Origin: Candidatus Saccharimonadota bacterium
Lineage (GTDB): Bacteria > Patescibacteriota > Saccharimonadia > Saccharimonadales > Saccharimonadaceae
Direction of reading: 5' to 3'
DNA: 64,000 nt
NCBI GenBank assembly: GCA_905373795.1
Contig: CAJPUO010000002.1
Coordinates: 124,001 to 188,000 of the forward strand
Shown here: positions 32,692 to 40,688 of the stretch, one piece after another
Layout of the letters: the number at the start of each line of letters is the position of its first letter
Numbering within the stretch: position 1 is the stretch's first letter
Translations under genes and position numbers: made by a program
The notes under the pieces: model-generated
Database searches by the model: none
What the model saw: the letters and a program-made list of their open reading frames with translations, nothing else
Told to the model about the DNA's origin: nothing

Positions 32692-32699
32692 GGTATAAT
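32691..32699 (+). promoter_or_regulatory. htpX promoter
   Basis: Extended -10 TGG-TATAAT ends 7 bases before the ATG at 32707; leaderless. Confidence 0.65.
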
Positions 32700-32706
32700 A
32701 ATTTAT

Positions 32707-33582
32707 ATGTATAGTGCAATTTCTCACAATAAGCGAAACACTGTATTAATTATGGCAGTGTTTGTGGCGATTATCGGCGTTATCGGCATATTTGTCGGCG
32801 CGGCAACTGATAACTATTCTTTGGCGGCGATAGTCTTTGGCTGTTCAATTATATATGCTTGGCTGCAGTATTTTATCGCTGGTAAATTAGCTATGGCGAT
32901 GACTGGCGCGCAGGAAATTGAAAAAAAGGATGCGCCAGAATTATGGCGGGTGGTGGAAAATTTGGCGATTACTTCTGGCATGCCCATGCCGAAAGTATAT
33001 ATTATTGACGATCCAGCGCCAAACGCCTTTGCGACAGGACGCGACCCAAAGCACGCTATTGTTGGTGCGACTACTGGACTGTTAGAAATTATGGATAAGC
33101 GCGAGTTGGAGGCGGTGATGGCGCATGAGATGAGTCATGTGCGTAATTACGATATTCGCGTTAGTATGATTGCTTTTGGTCTGGTGAGCGCAATCGGCTT
33201 GTTTGCAGATTTGGCGTTAAGGATGATGTTTTATAGCGACGATCGCGATAGGGATGTCAATCCAATTATCTATGCTCTTGGACTAGTGGTGGTTATTTTA
33301 GCGCCGATTTTGGCCACAATTACTCAGCTGGCAGTCAGCCGGCAGCGCGAGTATTTGGCGGATGCCTCGGGAGTATTATTAACGCGCGATACTGAAGGCT
33401 TAGCTAGTGCGCTAGAGAAGTTGCGTCAATACGGCAAACCAATGCGAAAACAAAGCTCTTCAACTGCTAATTTATTCATGAACAATCCGTTGAAGCCTGG
33501 TTTTTTCTCAAAGTTATTTAGCACCCACCCGCCACTAGAGGATCGGATTACTAGATTAAGGGATAACGCCGCAAAGATGTAA
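32707..33582 (+). CDS. htpX: HtpX-type membrane zinc metalloprotease
   Basis: 291 aa, M48 family. Two N-terminal TM helices (12-32, 40-57), zinc site HEMSH (140-144), two more TM helices (155-172, 186-206) and the third ligand Glu in REYLADASG near 217. Degrades damaged membrane proteins. The C-terminal STHPPLEDRITRL block is typical. Starts an operon with the next membrane protein and probably ligA. Confidence 0.93.
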   Translation: MYSAISHNKRNTVLIMAVFVAIIGVIGIFVGAATDNYSLAAIVFGCSIIYAWLQYFIAGKLAMAMTGAQEIEKKDAPELWRVVENLAITSGMPMPKVYIIDDPAPNAFATGRDPKHAIVGATTGLLEIMDKRELEAVMAHEMSHVRNYDIRVSMIAFGLVSAIGLFADLALRMMFYSDDRDRDVNPIIYALGLVVVILAPILATITQLAVSRQREYLADASGVLLTRDTEGLASALEKLRQYGKPMRKQSSSTANLFMNNPLKPGFFSKLFSTHPPLEDRITRLRDNAAKM

Positions 33583-33584
33583 TT

Positions 33585-34691
33585 ATGACAACAAAGAAAT
33601 CTAAGAAACAAACTAACAAAGAGCCAGTTAAAGCTCAGAACAAAAAGCCAGCGCCAAAGAAAAAAACGTTCTGGTCTAGATTTAAGAGAGACTTTAGTAA
33701 ACTGAGTCAGCGGCGGCAAAATTTTTTGGCACGCCGTCCGCATCGCAGTTTCCGTTTATCTAAGCGGCGTGATTATCGGCGACAATTAAAGCTTCCGGGG
33801 TACTGGTCTTTTACAAAGCAGGTTTTTACGATGTTGTGGAAAAATAAGAAAACGTTTTTTGCGTTAGTCTTAGTATTTACGTCTTTGGCTTTTTTACTCT
33901 CAAACGCTATGTCGCAAAATACCTACCAGCAGCTAAAAGATGCTATGAATGACATGAAGGATAATGGGTTTAATGGCTTTTTTACAACAATTGGAATATT
34001 TTCCGGCGTAGTGATTAATTACACAACTGGCTCGTCTGCCACTAGTCCTTCGCAGCAAGCGGCTAACGTTTTGATTGGTTTGTTCGCGTGGCTTTCGGCA
34101 GTTTGGCTGGTGCGTGCTATCTCCGCTGGACAGAAGCCAAAAATGCGCGACGGTTTGTATAGCTCTGGTTCGCCGGTAATTGCTTTAATGATGCTGATTC
34201 TCGTGCTGCTAATTCAGCTCATTCCAGCTGCAGCTGCTGTCATTATTTATGGTGCGCTTTCCGCCTCCGGCATGTTAAGCCAGACGATTATTTTAATGCT
34301 GGCGGCTGGCGCGTCAATTTTAGTTATTACGCTGTCTGCTTTTTGGATATTATCAACATTGTTTGCGATGATTATCGTTACGCTTCCTGGAATGTATCCG
34401 TTCCGAGCGTTACGGCTGGCTGGAGATATAGTGACGGGCCGTCGTGTTCGAATATTATTCCGGTTGTCTTGGGGCTTTGTAATTATCGCATTGATGTGGG
34501 TCGTTGTCTTGATGCCGACTATTATGATAGACGGTGCATTAAAAAGTGCTTTACCGGTCATTGATTGGATGCCGATCGTGTCAGTTGTCGGATTAATGCT
34601 GGTGTATATCACGATTGTGATAATTGCTGCCTATGTCTATACATTTTATAGGAAAGTTGTTGAAAGTGACAGTAAGCCAACGAAGAGTTGA
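33585..34691 (+). CDS. Polytopic membrane protein with basic N-terminus
   Basis: 368 aa. The first 75 residues are strongly Lys/Arg-rich (cytosolic, possibly nucleic-acid or lipid binding), followed by seven or eight TM helices from 90 to 360. I recognise no family; the TM part loosely resembles 'glycerophosphodiester phosphodiesterase membrane domain' proteins. Starts 2 bases after htpX and its end overlaps ligA by 26 bases. Confidence 0.6.
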   Translation: MTTKKSKKQTNKEPVKAQNKKPAPKKKTFWSRFKRDFSKLSQRRQNFLARRPHRSFRLSKRRDYRRQLKLPGYWSFTKQVFTMLWKNKKTFFALVLVFTSLAFLLSNAMSQNTYQQLKDAMNDMKDNGFNGFFTTIGIFSGVVINYTTGSSATSPSQQAANVLIGLFAWLSAVWLVRAISAGQKPKMRDGLYSSGSPVIALMMLILVLLIQLIPAAAAVIIYGALSASGMLSQTIILMLAAGASILVITLSAFWILSTLFAMIIVTLPGMYPFRALRLAGDIVTGRRVRILFRLSWGFVIIALMWVVVLMPTIMIDGALKSALPVIDWMPIVSVVGLMLVYITIVIIAAYVYTFYRKVVESDSKPTKS

Positions 34692-36675
34692 CGAGCTAAA
34701 AAAACTGCTCAATCAATACAGCTACGAATATTACGCGCTTGATCAGCCAAGCGTCAGCGATGCAGTGTACGACAGCTTGATGACGGAGCTTAAGAATATC
34801 GAAGCAGCACACCCAGAGTGGATTACGCCAGACAGTCCGACGCAGCGGGTTGGCAACAAGCTGTTTGAAGGTTTTCAAAAAGTGCGCCACGAGCGGCGGA
34901 TGGTTAGTTTGAATGACGTGTTTGATAAGAATGAAATCGAAGCGTGGATTGAGCGTACTGATAATCTGATGCCGGGGCATAAGCATGAATTTTTTACCGA
35001 TATCAAGATGGATGGCTTGGCGTGCGCGTTGATTTATATTGATGGAGTGCTTTCGCAGGCGGTGACGCGTGGTGACAGCTTTATCGGCGAGGATGTGACG
35101 AACAATGTGCGGACTATAAAAAATGTACCGCTGCGGTTGCATGAGGCGTCAGGCTTTGAACAATTTTTGCGCGGGCGGACAGAAATTCGCGGCGAGATTG
35201 TGATGCTGAAGCGCGACTTTGCGGAGCTTAACGAAAAGCAAAAAGCCTTGGGGCAGCCAGAATTTGCTAATCCGCGTAATCTGGCGGCAGGGACAATCCG
35301 CCAGCTCGATCCATCCTTGGTGGCGGCACGGCCGCTGCATTTTCGTGGCTATGATGTGCTGCGTGATAACGACGCTGAAGTGCCAACCAACAGCTTTGCT
35401 TACGAGGCGCTGACTGCTCTAGGAATTACTCGTAATCAGCAGGCGAGCATTTTTACTACTTTAGCGGATGTGATGAATTTCGTTAACGAATGGGATGACA
35501 AGCGGCACGATTTGCCGTTTAATACTGATGGTTTGGTAATTAAGATCAATGATCGAGCGTTGTATGAAAGTCTCGGGCTAGTCGGGAAAAATCCGCGCGG
35601 CGCGGTCGCCTACAAATATGCTGCTGAGCAGGCTACAACCATCATCCGCGATATCGTCATTTCCATCGGTCGAACCGGTGCGGCCACGCCAGTAGCGGTT
35701 TTTGACCCGGTGGTGGTGGCCGGTACGACGGTGCAGCATGCTAGCCTGCATAACGCTGACGAAATTGCCCGGCTGGATGTGCGCCGCGGCGATACGGTGG
35801 TGATTTTCAAGGCGGGAGATATCATCCCGCAGGTACAAGCCGTACTGAAAGAATTGCGGCCGGCAGATTCTAAGCCGATTGATTACTCGGCAGAATTGGC
35901 TCGCCAATATCCGGAGCTAGAGTTTGTGCGGCCAGCAGGCGAGGCGGTGTACCGCGTTAAAGGTTTGAGTGGCCCGCTGATTTTGAAGCGGTCTCTGGCG
36001 CACTTTGCCTCCAAAGGCGCGCTGGATATTGATACGCTGGGCGAGAAAAATGTCGAGGCGCTGGTCGAGGCTGGGCTGGTTAATGACTTGGCGGATATTT
36101 ACAAGTTGACGAAAGATGATTTACTGCAGTTGGAGCGCTTCGCTGAGATTTCTGCGCAAAAACTTATCGATGCTATTGCTGATAAAAAGTACCCAGCCTT
36201 GGAGCGATTTTTGTTCGGCCTTGGTATTCGTCATGTTGGCGCACAGACGGCGATTGATCTTACGAACCACTTTGAAAGTGTTGAAAAGCTAAGCCAGGCG
36301 ACCATTGACGAGTTGCGCGAAGTAGATGGCGTGGGTGAAATTGTCGCCGAGTCGATCGTGGCGTGGTTCGCTGATGAAGATAACGTGACGCTGCTCGAAA
36401 AATTTGCTAATTTGGGTGTGACACCGCAGTTTAGCCAAAAATCCGACCGACTAGCTGGCCAAAGTTTTGTCATCACTGGCACTTTGCAATCGATGGGGCG
36501 CGACGCTGCTGCTGAAAAAATCCGTAATCTAGGCGGCACATTCCAAACCGCTGTTGCAAAAGATACAACATATTTAGTAGCCGGCGGCAAGGTCGGTGCC
36601 AGTAAATTGAAAAAAGCCGAACAATACGGCACCAAAATTATTGACGAGCAAACATTATTAGAACTCATACAGTAA
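34666..36675 (+). CDS. ligA: NAD-dependent DNA ligase
   Basis: 669 aa from the GTG at 34666. Ia domain (YEYYALDQPSVSDAVYDSL), adenylation domain with the lysine nucleophile TDIKMDGLACAL (KxDG), OB fold (ISIGRTGAATPVAVFDPV), helix-hairpin-helix region and C-terminal BRCT (SFVITGTLQSMGRDAA). Joins nicks in replication and repair using NAD. The zinc-finger region lacks the usual four cysteines (reads QYPELEFVRPAGEAVYRVKG), an uncommon loss. An earlier in-frame TTG at 34624 lies deep in the upstream gene. Confidence 0.95.
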   Translation: MTVSQRRVDELKKLLNQYSYEYYALDQPSVSDAVYDSLMTELKNIEAAHPEWITPDSPTQRVGNKLFEGFQKVRHERRMVSLNDVFDKNEIEAWIERTDNLMPGHKHEFFTDIKMDGLACALIYIDGVLSQAVTRGDSFIGEDVTNNVRTIKNVPLRLHEASGFEQFLRGRTEIRGEIVMLKRDFAELNEKQKALGQPEFANPRNLAAGTIRQLDPSLVAARPLHFRGYDVLRDNDAEVPTNSFAYEALTALGITRNQQASIFTTLADVMNFVNEWDDKRHDLPFNTDGLVIKINDRALYESLGLVGKNPRGAVAYKYAAEQATTIIRDIVISIGRTGAATPVAVFDPVVVAGTTVQHASLHNADEIARLDVRRGDTVVIFKAGDIIPQVQAVLKELRPADSKPIDYSAELARQYPELEFVRPAGEAVYRVKGLSGPLILKRSLAHFASKGALDIDTLGEKNVEALVEAGLVNDLADIYKLTKDDLLQLERFAEISAQKLIDAIADKKYPALERFLFGLGIRHVGAQTAIDLTNHFESVEKLSQATIDELREVDGVGEIVAESIVAWFADEDNVTLLEKFANLGVTPQFSQKSDRLAGQSFVITGTLQSMGRDAAAEKIRNLGGTFQTAVAKDTTYLVAGGKVGASKLKKAEQYGTKIIDEQTLLELIQ

Positions 36676-36688
36676 CGGAGGCATAACC

Positions 36689-37096
36689 ATGATGCAGCAA
36701 CCACATCGCGCCCTCACTATCAAACCCGCCGACACGGTTGTATTCACGGCGATGTCTAAGAAATATTTTTACATGAGATTTTTCGTAACGAAATTTGTGC
36801 TTGACCAGGGCGTTGTGCCGATTAATCCATTTGCCAGTTTTGATTATTTTTTGCTCGACGCGGTAGAGCGTGACACGGTGCGACGCGCCAATAATACGCT
36901 GGTGGCGCGCGCTGATGAGCTGTGGATGTTTGGCGACATCGCTGATGGCGTGCGGGCGGAATTAGTTCAAGCCTGGCAGCAACATAAAACCGTCCGATTT
37001 TTTGCGTTTCGCGACGATAAACATATTTACGAAGTCACGATTGACGACTTAGTTTATGAAGATGGCGTCGAGCCTTTAATACACATAGGAGAATAA
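36689..37096 (+). CDS. Small protein, possibly nucleoside-deoxyribosyltransferase-like
   Basis: 135 aa, GGAGG 7 bases before the ATG. Soluble alpha/beta: VVFTAMSKKYFYMRFFVTKF, then NTLVARADELWMFGDIADGV and ELVQAWQQHKTVRFFAF. The ADELWMFG...G...E...A....K-V pattern recalls NDT-like and DUF7768 proteins; this is a weak inference. 13 bases after ligA and 1 base before the kinase-like gene, heading the nucleotide-handling group. Confidence 0.45.
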   Translation: MMQQPHRALTIKPADTVVFTAMSKKYFYMRFFVTKFVLDQGVVPINPFASFDYFLLDAVERDTVRRANNTLVARADELWMFGDIADGVRAELVQAWQQHKTVRFFAFRDDKHIYEVTIDDLVYEDGVEPLIHIGE

Positions 37097-37097
37097 A

Positions 37098-37994
37098 ATG
37101 AAGAATGGTAGCGCCGATCTAAAGACCATCAGAGTCATTCGCCAGAATCATAGGTTTGCGGTTAGCGAAGTAGATTGGTTTGGCGAACGCGTGTTTTGTA
37201 AGCAGTCGCAGCCCGGGGTGACTGGCAAAGATGAAATATTGCGCGAAGCGAATGGTTTGCGAACTTTTGATAAATTGACTCGTAATTTTAACGGTATACC
37301 ATTTTCTGTACCAAAGTTGCTGTATCATGACGATGTGAAAATCTTAACGCAATTTATCGACGGATGGACGCCAGAGCTAGCCGACGTGCCTGATGACTTT
37401 TTTGTACAAAGTTTCGTGCAAATGGATCGCTATTTTCGCAGTCAGAAACGCCGTCGCTCGCGCTGGTCGCAACAAAATAAAGACGGAGAATATATTTGGC
37501 AGAAGCTAGAACGAATTATTTCCGGGTTTAATTTAGAAGTGATACCTCCGGAAATATTTCGGGCTAGTTTGGATTTCTTGCGTAATAATCATAGCTTGTG
37601 CGAAGCTCGACCAATGCATGCGGATTTTACCGAAAATAATCTGTTGTATGACGGCGATAAATATTGGCTAGTTGACTTCGAGAGTTTTCGTGATGATTGG
37701 CCGCGCTGGTACGATGTAGCTAATTTTACGTACAACCGCGAGATGGAACGCCCCGAAACCGCCAAACGTATGTGCAAGATTCGGCGTTTGGTCGTTGATC
37801 GGCTGGGCGAGGAGCCGACGACTCAGCGAGAAATCGCTTGTATCAAGATCGTACGCGGTTTATCGTTAATTATTGAGCGCATGACTCTCGGAGGGCGTAA
37901 TCACGCAGCGATAGTTTCACTCGACAACGCGTTGCGCCAGAGGATAATAAAATCATTATCTGCTATAATAAATGGAGGAGGTTTACTATCATGA
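37098..37994 (+). CDS. Phosphotransferase of the APH/choline kinase fold
   Basis: 298 aa. Brenner-type motif MHADFTENNLLYD (173-185, catalytic Asp and Asn) and metal motif YWLVDFESF (189-197). N-lobe lysine probably in RVFCKQSQ near 33. Phosphorylates a small molecule such as a nucleoside, sugar or choline; lack of other context prevents a choice. Overlaps the next gene by ATGA-type 4 bases. Confidence 0.75.
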   Translation: MKNGSADLKTIRVIRQNHRFAVSEVDWFGERVFCKQSQPGVTGKDEILREANGLRTFDKLTRNFNGIPFSVPKLLYHDDVKILTQFIDGWTPELADVPDDFFVQSFVQMDRYFRSQKRRRSRWSQQNKDGEYIWQKLERIISGFNLEVIPPEIFRASLDFLRNNHSLCEARPMHADFTENNLLYDGDKYWLVDFESFRDDWPRWYDVANFTYNREMERPETAKRMCKIRRLVVDRLGEEPTTQREIACIKIVRGLSLIIERMTLGGRNHAAIVSLDNALRQRIIKSLSAIINGGGLLS

Positions 37995-38647
37995 TTCGAT
38001 TTTATTTACAGAAACTAGTTCGCGATAAAGTCGTGAAAAAGTGTCTGGATGACGAAGAAGTTTTACACACAGAGTACCGCACATTAGACAAGCAGGAATT
38101 TCGCCGCGAGTTGCTCCGCAAAGTTCATGAGGAGGCGGATGAAATTCCACTGGACGATAATCAGAGCGACGAATCGCTTAAAGAGCTGGCTGATTTGCAG
38201 GAAGTCGTTGATACGCTGCGCCAAGATTTTGGCTTTTCTACAGAGCAAGTCCAAGAAGAAATGGCGCGTAAAAAGCAGGATAAAGGCGGCTTTGACAAAC
38301 GACATTATATCAAATATCATGACTTGGCAGATGATAGTAAATGGGTGGAAATCTTCCGCGCTCAGCCGGGGAAGTATCGCGAAGAAGCTGCGGGCAGTAA
38401 AGAACGGAGCCGTTGCGCGAAAATCAGCAAGGGTACGTACAAGCATAGCAAATCGGGCAAACTATACGAGGTGATCGGCCTAGCGTTAGAAACTGAGACG
38501 GAAGAGCTCCTGGTGATTTACCGGCCTCTCCATGAGAATGAATATGAATTATTCGCCCGCCCTGCCAGTATGTTTACGGAAACAGTGGTACTAGACGGGA
38601 AACCTGTGCCGCGATTTCAGAAAATAAACTCTGAAATTAAGGCGTAA
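37991..38647 (+). CDS. MazG-like pyrophosphohydrolase fused to DUF1653
   Basis: 218 aa. Residues 6-95 form an all-alpha MazG/PRA-PH-like domain: KLVRDKVVKK, then HEEADEI (46-52) and ELADLQEVVD (65-74) hold the acidic metal ligands. Residues 148-210 are DUF1653 (GTYKHSKSGKLYEVIGLALE, VIYRPL). This fusion joins NTP pyrophosphatase and an unknown domain. Member of the house-cleaning group; overlaps the upstream kinase gene by 4 bases. Confidence 0.8.
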   Translation: MIRFYLQKLVRDKVVKKCLDDEEVLHTEYRTLDKQEFRRELLRKVHEEADEIPLDDNQSDESLKELADLQEVVDTLRQDFGFSTEQVQEEMARKKQDKGGFDKRHYIKYHDLADDSKWVEIFRAQPGKYREEAAGSKERSRCAKISKGTYKHSKSGKLYEVIGLALETETEELLVIYRPLHENEYELFARPASMFTETVVLDGKPVPRFQKINSEIKA

Positions 38648-38652
38648 GCGTG

Positions 38653-39210
38653 ATGAAGACAATCACTTTTATCACCGGCAATCAGCACAAAGCAGATTAC
38701 TTATCGCGCATGCTGGGCCTACCGCTGAAACATCGGGCGGTTGATTTAACAGAAATTCAATCAACTAGCCTGGAGGAGGTTGTTGAGCATAAGGTGCGTC
38801 AGGCGTATAAAATCGCCAAATGTCCGGTTTTGGTTGAGGATGTGGCGCTTGAGTTTACAGTATTGGGCGGACTGCCAGGTCCGTTTATTAAGTTTTTTGT
38901 CGAGGCGCCGAACGGTTTAGAGAATCTTTGCCGGATGCTTGATGGCTTTGACGACCGATCGGCGGTGGCGGCGTGTGTATTCGGCTACTACGACGGCCAG
39001 CGGGTCAGGTTGTTTCGCGCTGAACTTCATGGCGCTATCTCTGAACATCCCGTAGGTGATGGCGGTTTTGGCTGGGATAAAATATTTTGCCCGGATGGTT
39101 ATGGCGGCAAAACTCGCGCCGAACTAACGCCGGATGAGGACGCTGAAACGTACCGCTTATTCAAACCAATTGATAGTGTTCGCCGATTTCTCGCTACGTT
39201 GTTGAAATAA
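38653..39210 (+). CDS. Non-canonical purine NTP pyrophosphatase (HAM1/RdgB), first copy
   Basis: 185 aa from ATG 38653 (a GTG lies one codon before). ITFITGNQHKADYLSRML (N-terminal TGN-K motif), VEDVALEFTVLGGLPGPFIKFF and a C-terminal GFGWDKIFCPDGYG ... TYRLFKPID region. Removes ITP, XTP and similar bases from the pool. 5 bases after the MazG fusion gene. A diverged paralog follows. Confidence 0.85.
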   Translation: MKTITFITGNQHKADYLSRMLGLPLKHRAVDLTEIQSTSLEEVVEHKVRQAYKIAKCPVLVEDVALEFTVLGGLPGPFIKFFVEAPNGLENLCRMLDGFDDRSAVAACVFGYYDGQRVRLFRAELHGAISEHPVGDGGFGWDKIFCPDGYGGKTRAELTPDEDAETYRLFKPIDSVRRFLATLLK

Positions 39211-39214
39211 GAGG

Positions 39215-39223
39215 TGCTATAAT
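39215..39223 (+). promoter_or_regulatory. Promoter of the second HAM1 gene
   Basis: Extended -10 TGC-TATAAT ends 6 bases before the ATG at 39230; leaderless. Confidence 0.65.
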
Positions 39224-39229
39224 AATCTT

Positions 39230-39805
39230 ATGTCTAAACGAATTAAATTTACTACTGGCAATCCGTACAAACTCGAAGAAGCCAAGTCGGTTCTGAAAGG
39301 CTATGGGATTGTTGTCGAGCCGCTGCAAATTGACATTGATGAAATTCAGCATCATGATCCGCTGAAAATTACCGAAGCGAAAGTTAAGTCGGCGTACGAA
39401 AAAGCAGGCCAGCCGGTTGTCGTTAATGATAGCAGCTGGGAAATTCCAGCACTTGGCGGCTTTCCGGGCGGTTATATGAAAGATGTTGTTGGCTGGTTTA
39501 CGGCTGAAGATTTTTTGGCTTTGATGAAAGATAAAAATGATCGGAGAATTATATTGCATGACGTTGTGGCGTACTTTGATGGCGAGCAATTAAAGCTGTT
39601 TATATCTGATCAAACAGGCGTGTTTATAAACGAGCCGCGCGGCGAAGGAACGTCAATGAATCAGGTTGTATCAATGGAGGATAGCGGCGGGTTAACAATT
39701 GCTGAAGAGTTTGCACTCCGTCGTGACGGTGCGGAGATTAACCCTTCTCATTTTCAGCATTGGCAGAAATTTGGCGAATGGTTTACTGCTCGCGACAACG
39801 ATTAG
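39230..39805 (+). CDS. HAM1/RdgB-like pyrophosphatase, second copy
   Basis: 191 aa. IKFTTGNPYKLEEAKSVL matches the TGN-K start, VVVNDSSWEIPALGGFPGGYMKDVVGWF the middle block. The C-terminal D-x-I/F-x-P-x-G motif of the family is altered (MNQVVSMEDSGGLT), so substrate or activity may differ from copy one. It has its own leaderless promoter 20 bases after the first copy. Confidence 0.78.
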   Translation: MSKRIKFTTGNPYKLEEAKSVLKGYGIVVEPLQIDIDEIQHHDPLKITEAKVKSAYEKAGQPVVVNDSSWEIPALGGFPGGYMKDVVGWFTAEDFLALMKDKNDRRIILHDVVAYFDGEQLKLFISDQTGVFINEPRGEGTSMNQVVSMEDSGGLTIAEEFALRRDGAEINPSHFQHWQKFGEWFTARDND

Positions 39806-39819
39806 CTACCGCAATGGTG

Positions 39820-39825
39820 TATAAT
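39820..39825 (+). promoter_or_regulatory. -10 box upstream of 39833
   Basis: TATAAT, 7 bases before the ATG; leaderless. Confidence 0.6.
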
Positions 39826-39832
39826 TCATCGT

Positions 39833-40528
39833 ATGAATAAGTTAAAGAAGCCGAAGCTTTACTGCTTTTCGCCGCCGGTGATGCTGGCAACGCTAGCGAT
39901 TGAGCTTGTTTTGGCGCTATATACGTTTTGGCGTTATAAGTTAAACGCTGTGACGAGGATTGTTATGGCACTGCTGATATGTCTGGCGCTGTTTCAGTGG
40001 GCCGAGTATAATGTCTGCGAAGGTACGATTTTTCTTGATAGCCTAGGCTGGGCGAAGCTTGGTTATGTGGCGATTACCATGCTGCCGCCTCTGGGTGTTC
40101 ATCTGATTTATCAACTTTCTGGCGATAAAAGGCGCTGGATTCCGGTTCTAGGTTATATTTTGGCAGCACTATTCGTTGGTTATTTTTTACTGGAAGCTGA
40201 CGGCGTAAAAGCTGGCGCTTGCTTAGGCAATTACGTAATCTTTGAAAATCGCGATGAATTTTATCCGATTTATGCTGGATACTACTATGGCTTGTTGATT
40301 ATTGCTATTATATACGCTTACATCCGGAGTAAAGCCGCTGCAAAAAATATTCGCCGATCTCTGTGTTCGCTAATGATTGGCTATATCTTATTTATGGTGC
40401 CAACAACGCTTGTCAATATCGTAGACCCGTCGACGATTTCTGGCATTCCTTCGATTATGTGCGGTTTTGCAGTTCTGCTAGCGGGAATGTTAGTGGGGAA
40501 AGTTTTACCTGATTATTTTAACAAGTAA
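39833..40528 (+). CDS. Seven-TM membrane protein
   Basis: 231 aa with about seven TM helices, N-terminus KKPKLYCFSPPVML. Resembles the N-terminal 7TM sensor region found before histidine kinases (WAEYNVCEG, LPPLGVHLIYQLSG), but here it stands alone with no signalling domain. Several cysteines in outer loops. Function unknown. Confidence 0.6.
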   Translation: MNKLKKPKLYCFSPPVMLATLAIELVLALYTFWRYKLNAVTRIVMALLICLALFQWAEYNVCEGTIFLDSLGWAKLGYVAITMLPPLGVHLIYQLSGDKRRWIPVLGYILAALFVGYFLLEADGVKAGACLGNYVIFENRDEFYPIYAGYYYGLLIIAIIYAYIRSKAAAKNIRRSLCSLMIGYILFMVPTTLVNIVDPSTISGIPSIMCGFAVLLAGMLVGKVLPDYFNK

Positions 40529-40534
40529 TATTGC

Positions 40535-40563
40535 TTGTGTTTTTTTACTAGATAGTGCATAAT
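40535..40563 (+). promoter_or_regulatory. Possible promoter in the gap before the MurF-like gene
   Basis: TTGTGT (40535-40540), 17 bases, CATAAT (40558-40563); would start an RNA near 40570. Confidence 0.4.
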
Positions 40564-40610
40564 TGATCATGAGCTGGTACGCATAGGGGCATCTCCTATG
40601 CTTGCCAATT
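40561..40610 (+). ncRNA. Candidate structured RNA before the MurF-like gene
   Basis: GCATAGG (40581-40587) pairs with CCTATGC (40595-40601), extended by GG/CC (40576-40577/40605-40606); AATTG (40561-40565) can pair with CAATT (40606-40610). No T run follows, so it is not a simple terminator. Confidence 0.35.
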
Positions 40611-40676
40611 GAAAGACAAACACGTTTCAAACATGCCCCGGGTGGGCGCGTAGCAGCTCTTTCATGCCGCTTATGG

Positions 40677-40682
40677 TATGAT
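40677..40682 (+). promoter_or_regulatory. -10 box of the MurF-like gene
   Basis: TATGAT ends 6 bases before the ATG at 40689 and marks that start over the in-frame ATG at 40602. Confidence 0.5.
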
Positions 40683-40688
40683 GTAGTT

